From contig NZ_MVHF01000001.1 of NCBI RefSeq assembly GCF_002086485.1, positions 368,946-432,945 on the forward strand: DNA of 64,000 bases. Reading direction: 5' to 3'. The stretch is from Mycobacterium aquaticum. GTDB lineage: Bacteria; Actinomycetota; Actinomycetes; Mycobacteriales; Mycobacteriaceae. How positions within the stretch are numbered: the first letter of the stretch is position 1; the number at the start of each line of letters is the position of its first letter. Positions 56,293 through 64,000 of the stretch are shown in pieces. The notes beneath the pieces were generated by a model. It was not told the origin of the DNA, made no database searches, and was given only the letters and a program-made list of their open reading frames with translations. A program made the translations under genes and the position numbers.

Positions 56293-56965
56293 CGAGCACC
56301 TCGCGCAGCGACTCGACGGTCTCGACATGGGCGTGCGCGGTCAACGCGGCGGGGCCGGTGAAGTCATTGCGCCCGTAACCCCAGGCCACCACCACGGTGT
56401 CGATGCCGTGTTCAGCGGCGCCCTCGACATCGTGGGCGCGGTCGCCGACCATGAGCACGCGTTGCGGCAGCGGCTGCAGTTGAGCCAGGGCGTGGGCCAC
56501 CACGTCGGCCTTGGCCGCCCGGGTGCCGTCCGGGCTGGCCCCGGCGATCACCTCGAAGTACCCGTCGAGACCGAAGTGCTCGAGGATGTGCCGCGCGGTC
56601 GGCTCGGCCTTCGAGGTGGCCACAGCCAACCGGATCCCGGCCTTCCGCAGATCGGCGAGCAGCGGCTCGATGCCGTCGAACAGCCGGTTCATCGCCCAAC
56701 CACGGCTCGTGTAGTCGGCGCGGTAGGCGGCGATCGCGGCGTCGGCGTCGGCACCGAGACCCATCCCGCCCAGCGTGTAGTGCATGGGCGCCCCGACCAC
56801 GAGGCTGGCGAGGTCCCCTTCGGGGACCGGGGCACCGACCTGGGCCAGCGCGTGGCGGAAGCTGGACACGACTCCGTCGGCAGAATCGGTCAGGGTGCCG
56901 TCGAGATCGAACAGCACCAGCTCTGGGCGCATAGCGGCCGACGTGTCAGTTACAGGACCAGTCAC
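56285..56965 (-). CDS. ptkA: HAD-superfamily protein, PtkA-like
   Basis: 226 aa from GTG 56965 (GGGGAG upstream). HAD motifs: LVLFDLDGTLTDSADG (motif I Asps), ATSKAE (motif II) and LMVGDRAHDV (motif IV). It sits beside ptpA exactly as Rv2232 (PtkA, a tyrosine kinase acting on PtpA). It lacks the roughly 65-residue N-terminal extension of the 291-aa M. tuberculosis protein. Counting back from the C-terminus, Tyr197 (GYGRND) aligns with the reported Tyr262 phosphosite. The HAD phosphatase function could be primary. Confidence 0.8.
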   Translation of the reverse strand: MTGPVTDTSAAMRPELVLFDLDGTLTDSADGVVSSFRHALAQVGAPVPEGDLASLVVGAPMHYTLGGMGLGADADAAIAAYRADYTSRGWAMNRLFDGIEPLLADLRKAGIRLAVATSKAEPTARHILEHFGLDGYFEVIAGASPDGTRAAKADVVAHALAQLQPLPQRVLMVGDRAHDVEGAAEHGIDTVVVAWGYGRNDFTGPAALTAHAHVETVESLREVLGV

Positions 56966-57018
56966 AGACCCATTCTCCCCGATGCCCGAGAGGGGTCCCC
57001 GCCCACTACTGTCGTGCT

Positions 57019-58041
57019 GTGGCAAGTCCAACCCGCGCGGCCGCCCGCTACCACGGTGACCAGGCCGCATTACCCGGGCAGCTGGACTTCGCGGTCAACG
57101 TACGCGCCGGGGCGCCACCGGACTGGCTGACCGCGCGGCTGGCTGCCCGGCTGGCCGATCTGGGCCGCTATCCCAGCTCCGCCGACGAACGGCGTGCGGT
57201 CTGCGCGGTCGCCGCACGGCACGGCCGTCGTGAATCCGACGTTGCGCTGCTCGCGGGCGGTGCCGAGGGTTTTGCGCTGCTGGCCGACCTGCGGCCGCGG
57301 CTGGCCGCCCTGATCGCGCCGTCGTTCACCGAACCAGAGGCGGTCCTGACTGCAGCCGGGGTTCCTGTGCACCACGTGGTGCTGGAACCACCCTTCGGGC
57401 TTTGCGATGCCGCCGTGCCGGACGACGCCGATCTCGTGGTGGTCGGTAATCCGACCAATCCGACCGGGGTGCTGCACTCCCGTGCGGACATCCTCGCGCT
57501 GCGGCGACCCGGGCGCCTGGTGGTGGTCGACGAGGCATTCGCCGATGCGGTCCCCGGCGAACCCGAGTCGCTGGCCGGTCATGCACTGCCCGATGTGCTC
57601 GTGCTGCGGAGCTTGACCAAGACGTGGGCGCTGGCCGGCTTGCGCGTCGGGTACGCGCTCGGTGCTCCCGAGGTGCTTGCGCGCCTCACCGCCCGCCGGG
57701 CCCACTGGCCGCTGGGCACGCTGCAACTGGAGGCGATCGCCGCCACCAGCACGCCTGCTGCGGTCGCCGAGGCCGAGGCGGGGGCCCGTAGGCTGGCGGC
57801 GCTGCGCACTGCGATGGCTGCCGCGCTGCGTGCTCTCGGCCTCGACGTGGTGGCCGGGACGGCACCGTTTGTCCTGTTCGGTGTCCCGGATGCGGAGCTG
57901 ATGCGAAAACATCTGGAAAGCAAGGGTATTGCGGTGCGACGCTGCGATACGTTCGTGGGTCTGCCGGGAAATTACCTGCGGGCCGCGGTGCGGGCGGAGT
58001 GGCCGGTATTGGTGGACGCGGTGACGGAGGTGTTGAGGTGA
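57019..58041 (+). CDS. cobC: Histidinol-phosphate aminotransferase-like CobC
   Basis: 340 aa from GTG 57019. PLP enzyme with [15 protein letters not shown] and [20 protein letters not shown] holding the Schiff-base Lys. Grouped near cobD as in M. tuberculosis (Rv2231c), where it is assigned to cobalamin nucleotide-loop assembly (L-threonine phosphate decarboxylation). Divergent from ptkA; stop overlaps the NIF3 gene as GTGA. Confidence 0.88.
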   Translation: MASPTRAAARYHGDQAALPGQLDFAVNVRAGAPPDWLTARLAARLADLGRYPSSADERRAVCAVAARHGRRESDVALLAGGAEGFALLADLRPRLAALIAPSFTEPEAVLTAAGVPVHHVVLEPPFGLCDAAVPDDADLVVVGNPTNPTGVLHSRADILALRRPGRLVVVDEAFADAVPGEPESLAGHALPDVLVLRSLTKTWALAGLRVGYALGAPEVLARLTARRAHWPLGTLQLEAIAATSTPAAVAEAEAGARRLAALRTAMAAALRALGLDVVAGTAPFVLFGVPDAELMRKHLESKGIAVRRCDTFVGLPGNYLRAAVRAEWPVLVDAVTEVLR

Positions 58042-59177
58042 GCGCGCGGGTGGCCGGCGTCAGGCTGGCTGACGTCATCGCGGTGCTGGATGCCGCATAT
58101 CCGCCGGGTCTTGCGCAGGACTGGGATTCTGTGGGCTTGGTGTGCGGGGATCCCGACGAGACCGTCGAATCGGTGACCATCGCGGTCGACGCCACGGCCG
58201 CCGTCGTGTCCGAGGTGCCCGAGCGTGGGCTGCTGCTCGCCCATCATCCGCTGCTGCTGCGCGGAGTCGACACCGTCGCGGCCAGCACCGCCAAAGGGGC
58301 GCTGCTGCACCAGATGATCCGCACCGGCCGGGCCCTGTTCACCGCGCACACCAACGCTGACTCGGCGGCACCGGGCGTATCCGACGCGCTCGCCGAGGCG
58401 CTCGGTCTGCAGGTGGAGAGTGTGCTTGAGCCTGTGGCCGCCGGACCGAACCTGGACAAGTGGGTGGTGTTCGTCCCGGCAGCCGATGCCGCCGCGGTGC
58501 GCGCCGCCCTGTTCGCGGCAGGTGCCGGACGCATCGGCGACTATTCGCAGTGCAGCTGGAGCGTGGCCGGTACCGGGCAGTTCCTGCCGCATGACGGCGC
58601 CACCCCGGCGATCGGTGAGGTCGGCACCGTCGAGCAGCTGGCCGAGGACCGGGTGGAGGTGATCGCGCCGGCACGGCTGCGGGCTGCCATCCTGGCCGCG
58701 ATGCGGGCGGCGCACCCGTACGAGGAGCCGGCCTTCGATATCATCGCGTTGGCACCGATTCCCGGTAATCTCGGGCTTGGGCGGATCGGCACCCTGGCTC
58801 GCCCGGAGCCTTTGTCCGCGTTCGTATCTCGAGTGTGCGAGGCCCTGCCCGCCACCTCGTGGGGTGTGCGCGCGTCAGGCGATCCAGCCATGGCGGTGTC
58901 GCGGGTGGCGGTGTGTGGGGGAGCCGGGGATTCCCTGCTCCGCGCGGTCGACGCCGCAGGGGTCGACGCGTATGTCACGGCAGACCTGCGTCATCACCCC
59001 GCAGACGAGCATCGCCGCGCCTCGGAGGTGGCACTGGTCGATGTGGCGCACTGGGCTAGCGAGTTCCCATGGTGTGCGCAGGCGGCCGGGGTGCTGCGCG
59101 AGCGTTTCGGTGACACGTTGCCGGTCCGGGTCAGCGCGGTGCGCACCGATCCGTGGAATGTCGAGAGTCGAGCGTAG
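58038..59177 (+). CDS. NIF3-like protein (GTP cyclohydrolase I type 2 family)
   Basis: 379 aa from GTG 58038. N-terminal [19 protein letters not shown], metal ligands in [16 protein letters not shown] and TAHTNADSA, and a C-terminal HHPADEH give the NIF3 dinuclear metal site, with a PII-like insertion in the middle. Its biochemical role is debated. It is 12 nt upstream of the zinc-ribbon gene. Confidence 0.9.
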   Translation: MSARVAGVRLADVIAVLDAAYPPGLAQDWDSVGLVCGDPDETVESVTIAVDATAAVVSEVPERGLLLAHHPLLLRGVDTVAASTAKGALLHQMIRTGRALFTAHTNADSAAPGVSDALAEALGLQVESVLEPVAAGPNLDKWVVFVPAADAAAVRAALFAAGAGRIGDYSQCSWSVAGTGQFLPHDGATPAIGEVGTVEQLAEDRVEVIAPARLRAAILAAMRAAHPYEEPAFDIIALAPIPGNLGLGRIGTLARPEPLSAFVSRVCEALPATSWGVRASGDPAMAVSRVAVCGGAGDSLLRAVDAAGVDAYVTADLRHHPADEHRRASEVALVDVAHWASEFPWCAQAAGVLRERFGDTLPVRVSAVRTDPWNVESRA

Positions 59178-59189
59178 GGAGTCGAGAAT

Positions 59190-59918
59190 ATGAAAGCTGC
59201 AGTGTCCCAGCAACGTTCGCTTCTGGAGCTGACCGAGGTGGATGCCGAGCTCGGGCGGCTGGCCCACCGTGCCAAACATCTGGCCGAGCAGACACGGCTC
59301 GCGGAGGTACAGGCCGAGCACGGTGCCGCCAACGACCGGCTGGCCGCACTTGGTATCGCGCTTGAGGACCTTGGCACGCAGGTGGCCAAGTTCGAGACCG
59401 AGATCGACTCGGTACGTCAGCGTGAAGACCGCGACCGCGCGCTGCTCGACGGCGGCTCAGTTGCGGCTAAGCAGGTCAGCGAGATTCAGCATGAACTGGA
59501 GACCTTGCAGCGGCGCCAGGCCAGCCTGGAGGAATCCCTGCTGGAGGTCATGGAACGTCGCGAAGAGCTGGAGTCGCAGCAGTCCGACCAGTTGGCCCGT
59601 ATCGATGAACTGCAGATCAGGCTCTCGGAGGCGCAGCGGGAACGCGACGGCGCCCTGGTGGAGCTCGATCAGACCCGTGAGGTGTGCCAGACCCGGCGCA
59701 CGGCACTGATCGAGGTGATCGACGCCGATCTCGTCGAACTCTATGAGAAGCAGCGGGCTCGCGGCGGCGCCGGCGCCGGGTTGTTGCAGGGCAGGCGATG
59801 CGGAGCGTGCCGGATCGAGATCGACCGGGGCGAGATCGCCCGCATCACCGCGGCGGCCGATGATGAGGTGCTGCGCTGCCCGGAGTGTGGTGCGATCCTG
59901 TTGCGGGTCAAGCCGTGA
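59190..59918 (+). CDS. Coiled-coil protein with C4 zinc ribbon (Rv2229c-like)
   Basis: 242 aa. Residues about 20-190 form a long coiled coil (many E/L/R/Q heptads, for example QHELETLQRRQASLEESLLE), followed by a C4 zinc ribbon: RRCGACRIEI and LRCPECGAILL. Similar proteins bind nucleic acid or act as chaperone-like adaptors. Conserved as an operon with NIF3 and the RNase H/phosphatase gene; its stop overlaps the latter as GTGA. Confidence 0.88.
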   Translation: MKAAVSQQRSLLELTEVDAELGRLAHRAKHLAEQTRLAEVQAEHGAANDRLAALGIALEDLGTQVAKFETEIDSVRQREDRDRALLDGGSVAAKQVSEIQHELETLQRRQASLEESLLEVMERREELESQQSDQLARIDELQIRLSEAQRERDGALVELDQTREVCQTRRTALIEVIDADLVELYEKQRARGGAGAGLLQGRRCGACRIEIDRGEIARITAAADDEVLRCPECGAILLRVKP

Positions 59919-60982
59919 AGGTGCTCGTCGAAGCCGACGGCGGATCGCGGGGCAATCCCGGACCGGCCGGTTATGGCGCGGTGGTGTACACCGCCGACCA
60001 TGTGTCGGTGCTCGCCGAGCGCAACGAGTTCATCGGTATCTCCACCAACAACGTCGCGGAGTACCGCGGTCTGATCGCGGGGTTGGAGGCCGCCGCAGCC
60101 GTGGGTGCCGACGAGGTCGCGGTGTCGATGGACTCCAAATTGGTGGTCGAGCAGATGTCGGGCCGGTGGCGGGTCAAGCATCCGGATCTGGTTGTGCTGC
60201 AACAGGAAGCAGCCGCGCTGGCAGCGAGGTTCGGCCGGGTCGCCTACACCTGGATTCCGCGGGAACAGAACGCGCATGCCGACCGACTGGCGAATGAGGC
60301 CATGGACGCCGGTACCGGTAAGCCGGTTGTCGCGGAGAAGCCCGCCGCCCCGGGCTGGACCGGCGCCACCGGAGCGCCGACGCGGATGCTGTTGCTGCGG
60401 CACGGGCAGACCGAATTGTCCATCGAGCGAAGGTATTCCGGCCGGGGCAATCCGGCCCTCACCGAGTTCGGCCGCGGACAGGCCGACGCGGCGGCCCGTT
60501 ATCTCGCGTCGATCGGCGGGATTTCGGCCGTGGTGGCTTCTCCGCTGCAGCGCGCCTACGACACCGCGGCGATCGCCGCCAAGGCGCTCGGACTCGACGT
60601 CGTCGTCGATGATGACCTGACGGAGACGGATTTCGGCGCCTGGGAGGGGCTGACATTCGCTGAAGCGGCGCAACGGGATCCGGAAGTGCACCGGCGGTGG
60701 CTGCGCGACACCAGTGTCGAGCCGCCTGGCGGGGAGAGTTTCGATGCGGTCGCCGATCGGGTACGCCGCGCGCGCGACAGGATCATCGCCGAGCATGGTG
60801 AGTCCACGGTGCTGGTGGTGTCGCACGTGACGCCGATCAAGACGTTGCTGCGGCTGGCGCTCGACGCTGGTGAGGGCATCCTGTACCGGCTGCACCTCGA
60901 TCTGGCTTCACTGTCGATCGCCGAGTTCTACGGTGACGGCGCGTCGTCGGTGCGTTTGGTGAACCAGACCGCCTACCTGTAG
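59915..60982 (+). CDS. Bifunctional RNase H / acid phosphatase
   Basis: 355 aa from GTG 59915. The N-terminal RNase HI domain starts EADGGSRGNPGPAGYGAVVY (first catalytic Asp) with SMDSKLVVEQM and ADRLANEAM; the C-terminal phosphoglycerate-mutase-like domain starts MLLLRHGQTELSIERRYSG (RHG phosphohistidine) with VVSHVTPIKTLLRLAL. This fusion matches Rv2228c, which carries RNase H and cobalamin-phosphate (CobC-like) phosphatase activity, tying it to the neighbouring cobD/cobC genes. Ends 4 nt from the convergent XRE gene. Confidence 0.94.
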   Translation: MKVLVEADGGSRGNPGPAGYGAVVYTADHVSVLAERNEFIGISTNNVAEYRGLIAGLEAAAAVGADEVAVSMDSKLVVEQMSGRWRVKHPDLVVLQQEAAALAARFGRVAYTWIPREQNAHADRLANEAMDAGTGKPVVAEKPAAPGWTGATGAPTRMLLLRHGQTELSIERRYSGRGNPALTEFGRGQADAAARYLASIGGISAVVASPLQRAYDTAAIAAKALGLDVVVDDDLTETDFGAWEGLTFAEAAQRDPEVHRRWLRDTSVEPPGGESFDAVADRVRRARDRIIAEHGESTVLVVSHVTPIKTLLRLALDAGEGILYRLHLDLASLSIAEFYGDGASSVRLVNQTAYL

Positions 60983-60986
60983 CGCG

Positions 60987-61565
60987 TCAGGCGTGCAGGT
61001 GTAGCTGCTCGCCGTGGGGACCGAAGATGGTGATGGCCTCGACCGGGCCGTCGACGACGCCGAACCAATGCGGCGTCCAGGTGGAAAACTCGACTGCCTC
61101 ACCGGGTTTGACGGTGAAGTCCTGGTCGCCCAGGATGAGCCGCAGGTGCCCGGACAGCACATACATCCAGTCGCGGCCCTCGTGTACCGGAAACTCGGCG
61201 GGTGGCTTGCGGCGCCGGGCGCTGATCCGGATCTTGTAGGCGTGCAGTCCACCGGCTGGACCGTGCCGGGTCAGCGGCCAGTAGGTGATGTCGTGGTGGG
61301 TGTGCGAGCTGCCTTTGACGCGTGGGTCTTCCGTCTCGGGTGCGCGCAACAGCTCATCGGTGGTGACCGACAGTGCCGTCGCCAACCGGGGGAGATGGTC
61401 CAGGGCCAACCGGCGTTTGCCGGATTCCAACCGGCTCAGCGTCGATACGTCGATCTGAGCCCGGGTGGCGACATCCTCCAGCGTCAGCCCCCGCTCCCGG
61501 CGCAGCTCACGTAGCCGGCGCCGGACCAGCGCGTCGACGTCATCTTCGGCAGGATTTGCCTGCAT
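60987..61565 (-). CDS. XRE-family regulator with cupin sensor domain
   Basis: 192 aa. HTH: LRRERGLTLEDVATRAQIDV and STLSRLESGKRRLA; C-terminal cupin: VHEGRDWMYVLSGHLRLILG and KPGEAVEFSTWTPHWFGVV. This XRE-cupin pair usually senses a small metabolite. Its ATG lies inside a perfect 7 bp palindrome, likely its own operator, and it is divergent from the reductase-methyltransferase fusion with 46 nt between starts. Confidence 0.9.
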   Translation of the reverse strand: MQANPAEDDVDALVRRRLRELRRERGLTLEDVATRAQIDVSTLSRLESGKRRLALDHLPRLATALSVTTDELLRAPETEDPRVKGSSHTHHDITYWPLTRHGPAGGLHAYKIRISARRRKPPAEFPVHEGRDWMYVLSGHLRLILGDQDFTVKPGEAVEFSTWTPHWFGVVDGPVEAITIFGPHGEQLHLHA

Positions 61566-61572
61566 GGCAAAT
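61554..61572. promoter_or_regulatory. Perfect palindrome over the XRE start codon
   Basis: ATTTGCC-TGCAT-GGCAAAT (7 bp arms, 5 nt spacer) covers the first codons of the XRE-cupin gene and lies 40 nt before the divergent fusion gene. A dimeric XRE protein bound here could repress both. A related half, TTGGCA, follows at 61577. Confidence 0.55.
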
Positions 61573-61611
61573 CAGCTTGGCAGATCTCTCGCGGTTGGGC
61601 AAGCTCTGGGT

Positions 61612-63174
61612 ATGGACGACTCATGGGATTGCGTGATTGTCGGCGGTGGTGCTGCGGGGCTGAGTGCCGCGCTGGTACTGGGCCGGGCCCGCAGACGCAC
61701 GCTGTTGGTCGATGCTGGGGCGCAATGCAATTCATCTGCACACGGGATCGGGGGCCTGCTCGGCCACGATGGGCGGCCACCCGCAGAGCTATACGGCATG
61801 GGCCGCGCCGAGCTCGCGTCGTACCCGACGGTCGAGCTGCGGACCGGTGAAGTTGTCCGCGGAGAGCCGGGTTTTGTCCTCGAGCTGGCAGACGGAAGCC
61901 AGGAGCGGGCCAGAACGGTGCTGCTGGCAACGGGAATGGAATACCGGCCGCCGAAGCTCGCTGGGCTCGAACAACTCTGGGGCAACTCGGTTTTCCACTG
62001 CCCGTTCTGCCACGGCTGGGAGGTGCGTGACCAACCGCTGGCGGTGATCGCACAGGGCGATCGCGCCGTGCATTCGGCCCTGTTGCTGCGCGGCTGGACC
62101 GACGATCTCGTAGTTCTCACCGACGGCCCCAGTGGGCTGAATGAGGCCCAGGTCAAGCAACTCGACGCGGCCGGCGTGAGGGTCGACGAGCGCGCGATCG
62201 CCCGGCTGGTCGCCGACGGCGACGCGCTGGCGGCCGTGGAGTTCGCCGACGGAAGCAGATTGGCCCGCCGCGGAGCGCTGGTCGCCAGCACATTGCACCA
62301 GCGTTCGCCGCTGGCTGCGCAGCTCGGAGCTGTTTCGGCACCAGGACCGGTGGCGGCCGATGCACTCGTGGTCGACGGGTTCTGCCGCACCTCGGTGCCG
62401 GGCCTCTTCGCCGCCGGAGATCTGAGTGCCCAGATGCCGCAGGTGGCTGCGGCGGTGGCGTCGGGCGGCCAGGCCGGCGCGGCCGTCACGCAGTCCCTGC
62501 TCGGCGAGGATGTCGGGTTGCCGGTACCGCCGTGGCCAACCCGCACGGCCGTCACCGCACAGTACTGGGAGCGGCACTACGGGCAGCGCGGGCGCATTTG
62601 GAGCGGACGGGTCAACGCTCAATTGGAGCGGGTCGCCGCGGATTTGCCTGCGGGGCGGGCCCTGGATCTGGGCTGCGGTGAGGGCGGTGATGCGGTCTGG
62701 TTGGCCGAGCATGGCTGGCAGGTCACGGCCGCTGACGTTTCGGAGACCGCGCTGCAGCGTGCCGCCGCGGAGGCGGCAACGCGCGGTGTGTCGGACCGCA
62801 TCGTGTTTGAACGCCACGACTTCTCCGAGAGCCTGCCCGATGGCGACTTCGACCTGGTATCCGCGCAGTTCCTGCAATCGCCGATCGCCATGGACCGAAC
62901 CCGCTTCCTGCGTCGCGCGGCCGATGCGGTGACGCCGGGCGGCCTACTGGTGGTCGTCGATCACGGAGCGGCACCGCCGTGGGCACCCGAACATGTCAGA
63001 AATTTCGAGTTCCCCAGCGCTGAAGAGGTTTTCGCGGCACTGGAGCTTCCCGAGGGGCAATGGGAGCGGATCCAGGTCGGGCTTGAGCAACGCGACGCCA
63101 CCGGGCCCGATGGTCAGCGCGGCACGCTGATCGACAACGTGATCGTGCTGCGGAGGCGAGCTGGCGCTGATTGA
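61612..63174 (+). CDS. Thioredoxin reductase-like oxidoreductase fused to a SAM methyltransferase
   Basis: 520 aa from ATG 61612. The first 300 residues are a thioredoxin reductase-like FAD/NAD(P) module: CVIVGGGAAGLSAALVLGRA, redox pair in VFHCPFCHGWE (CPFC), and LFAAGDLSAQMPQVAAAVAS. The last 200 are a class I methyltransferase: ALDLGCGEGGDAVWLAEHGW then DVSETALQRAA. Such bifunctional genes are seen in actinobacteria; a redox-plus-methyl transfer job on a small molecule or thiol is possible. ATG 61564 upstream is less likely because it overlaps the divergent start. Confidence 0.87.
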   Translation: MDDSWDCVIVGGGAAGLSAALVLGRARRRTLLVDAGAQCNSSAHGIGGLLGHDGRPPAELYGMGRAELASYPTVELRTGEVVRGEPGFVLELADGSQERARTVLLATGMEYRPPKLAGLEQLWGNSVFHCPFCHGWEVRDQPLAVIAQGDRAVHSALLLRGWTDDLVVLTDGPSGLNEAQVKQLDAAGVRVDERAIARLVADGDALAAVEFADGSRLARRGALVASTLHQRSPLAAQLGAVSAPGPVAADALVVDGFCRTSVPGLFAAGDLSAQMPQVAAAVASGGQAGAAVTQSLLGEDVGLPVPPWPTRTAVTAQYWERHYGQRGRIWSGRVNAQLERVAADLPAGRALDLGCGEGGDAVWLAEHGWQVTAADVSETALQRAAAEAATRGVSDRIVFERHDFSESLPDGDFDLVSAQFLQSPIAMDRTRFLRRAADAVTPGGLLVVVDHGAAPPWAPEHVRNFEFPSAEEVFAALELPEGQWERIQVGLEQRDATGPDGQRGTLIDNVIVLRRRAGAD

Positions 63175-63196
63175 GTTCCTAAGGGGGCCAAGCGGT

Positions 63197-63733
63197 CTAC
63201 GGCATCGGTGCAGCAGATTTCTGCCACCCCGTGAGATTGATGATTTCTCTGGCGATGTCGGCTACGGTGCGGTCGTCGGTGGGGATGCGGTGAGCCGAGG
63301 CGGCAGCGCTGGTTTGCAGGCGGGTACCCATGTCGACGCTGGATGCGAGGTGGCGAGCGAGGGCGGAGCCGATCTCGCGTTGGCTGAGGCGCTCTCGCGC
63401 TGTGGCGTCGGTGCAGGTGAGCAGGATTGCGGTGACGTTCGGGTTGGTGCCGATGGCGGTGGTGAGACGTGCGATCTCTTTGGGCAGCACGCTGGCGGTG
63501 TTGGTGTAGATCATGCGGTGATAGCCCAGTTCCCGGTAGTTCGCCCAAATGGCTGCGAGGTTGCGCTCGGCCAGGTTGTGCTGCGATGGCGCGGGGTGGG
63601 CCATATCAAGGAAGTCGCCGTCGATGAGGCAGTGCGGGACATCGGTTGCGCTGAGCTGGGCGTGCATCTCGAAACCGACGCTGGTCTTACCGGTCCCGGA
63701 CCGGCCGCCGATGAACACGACGTCGCTGCTCAT
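63197..63733 (-). CDS. Small P-loop nucleotide kinase-like protein
   Basis: 178 aa. VVFIGGRSGTGKTSVGFEM is a Walker A loop, followed by HCLIDGDFLDM (lid/acidic) and ILLTCTDATARERLSQRE, as in small-molecule kinases of the shikimate/adenylylsulfate/chloramphenicol-phosphotransferase type. Substrate unknown. Convergent with the fusion gene (22 nt apart). Confidence 0.78.
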   Translation of the reverse strand: MSSDVVFIGGRSGTGKTSVGFEMHAQLSATDVPHCLIDGDFLDMAHPAPSQHNLAERNLAAIWANYRELGYHRMIYTNTASVLPKEIARLTTAIGTNPNVTAILLTCTDATARERLSQREIGSALARHLASSVDMGTRLQTSAAASAHRIPTDDRTVADIAREIINLTGWQKSAAPMP

Positions 63734-63900
63734 GGTGCGCAGTATCGCCTGGCGTTGGTCGCGTTGGCGACGGGTTTTCTCGCAGAAGACTCACCGCAGG
63801 TGCTGGTGTGGTGGTAACGGGTTGGCCACGGTCGCGGTTATCCACAACTTGCGACCCTGCCAAGAAGTTTGAGTCAGTGGGTGCGCGTAGTATCGCTCAT

Positions 63901-64000
63901 ATGTTCGATATCGCGGTGTTGGCGCAGGTCAGCGAGGACGCTGACGAGGCTGCACTGCATCGGCGGATCGAGGAATTGGAGCGGGTGAAGTCCGCGGCGG
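63901..64000 (+). CDS. Start of a DUF222/13E12-type HNH endonuclease gene
   Basis: ATG 63901 opens a frame that begins MFDIAVLAQVSEDADEAALH and reaches ELERVKSAA at the window edge. This N-terminus is typical of the DUF222 (13E12 repeat) family of mycobacteria, which end in an HNH nuclease domain. Only 33 residues are visible, so the rest is assumed. Confidence 0.6.
   Translation, partial: MFDIAVLAQVSEDADEAALHRRIEELERVKSAA

Overview
The window is high-GC actinobacterial DNA, most likely from a fast-growing Mycobacterium (Mycolicibacterium). The assignment rests on a FAS-II mycolic acid operon (fabD-acpM-kasA-kasB-accD6) with its PucR-type regulator mabR, a mycothiol-dependent S-nitrosomycothiol reductase (mscR), AhpE, PtpA/PtkA and a 13E12-type DUF222 start. 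From memory, gene content and order from about 6 to 34 kb and 53 to 61 kb follow the M. tuberculosis block Rv2260 down to Rv2228c, with several local insertions.

Layout: 1-6 kb holds an SDR, an IlvX-like ThDP enzyme, a carboxyl methyltransferase, small membrane proteins and a StyA-like flavoprotein. 6-10.8 kb holds the mscR/metallo-hydrolase pair, a repeat-helical protein, a serine hydrolase, a DUF3145 protein and a secreted protein. 10.8-14.9 kb is a tightly coupled monooxygenase-patatin-SDR operon with a divergent TetR. 14.9-22.7 kb holds lipid/glycerol genes (diacylglycerol kinase, FAD oxidoreductase, TetR-glpD), a TetR-FMO unit with matching operators, and a LysR gene. 22.8-33.3 kb holds an SDR, the FAS-II operon, mabR and aceE. 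33.4-35.1 kb holds a lipoprotein, a DUF3052 protein, ahpE and tRNA-Val(TAC).

Between tRNA-Val and the conserved cobD region (35.1-53 kb) lies an accessory block. It begins with a possible integrase remnant beside the tRNA, then a membrane diguanylate cyclase. Next comes a complete His-Xaa-Ser (Hxs) radical-SAM system: hxsA, a secreted precursor with six tandem H-x-S triplets; hxsD; and the paired radical SAM maturases hxsB and hxsC. Rare codons in hxsB and the tRNA-proximal position suggest horizontal acquisition. This is the most interesting system in the window. Then follow small secreted proteins, an XRE regulator, a large LuxR-AAA regulator, and a catabolic-looking set (alcohol dehydrogenase, two alpha/beta hydrolases with Asp nucleophiles, GlxA- and AraC-type regulators, a small monooxygenase, a cupin).

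53-61 kb returns to the conserved backbone: MpaB-like oxygenase, cobD, SURF1, ptpA, ptkA-like HAD, cobC, NIF3, zinc-ribbon protein and RNase H/phosphatase, mostly with 1-8 nt overlaps. 61-64 kb holds an XRE-cupin regulator divergent from a thioredoxin reductase-like/methyltransferase fusion, a small P-loop kinase and the start of a DUF222/HNH gene.

All family assignments come from reading the translations; no database search was run. Synteny with M. tuberculosis is from memory.
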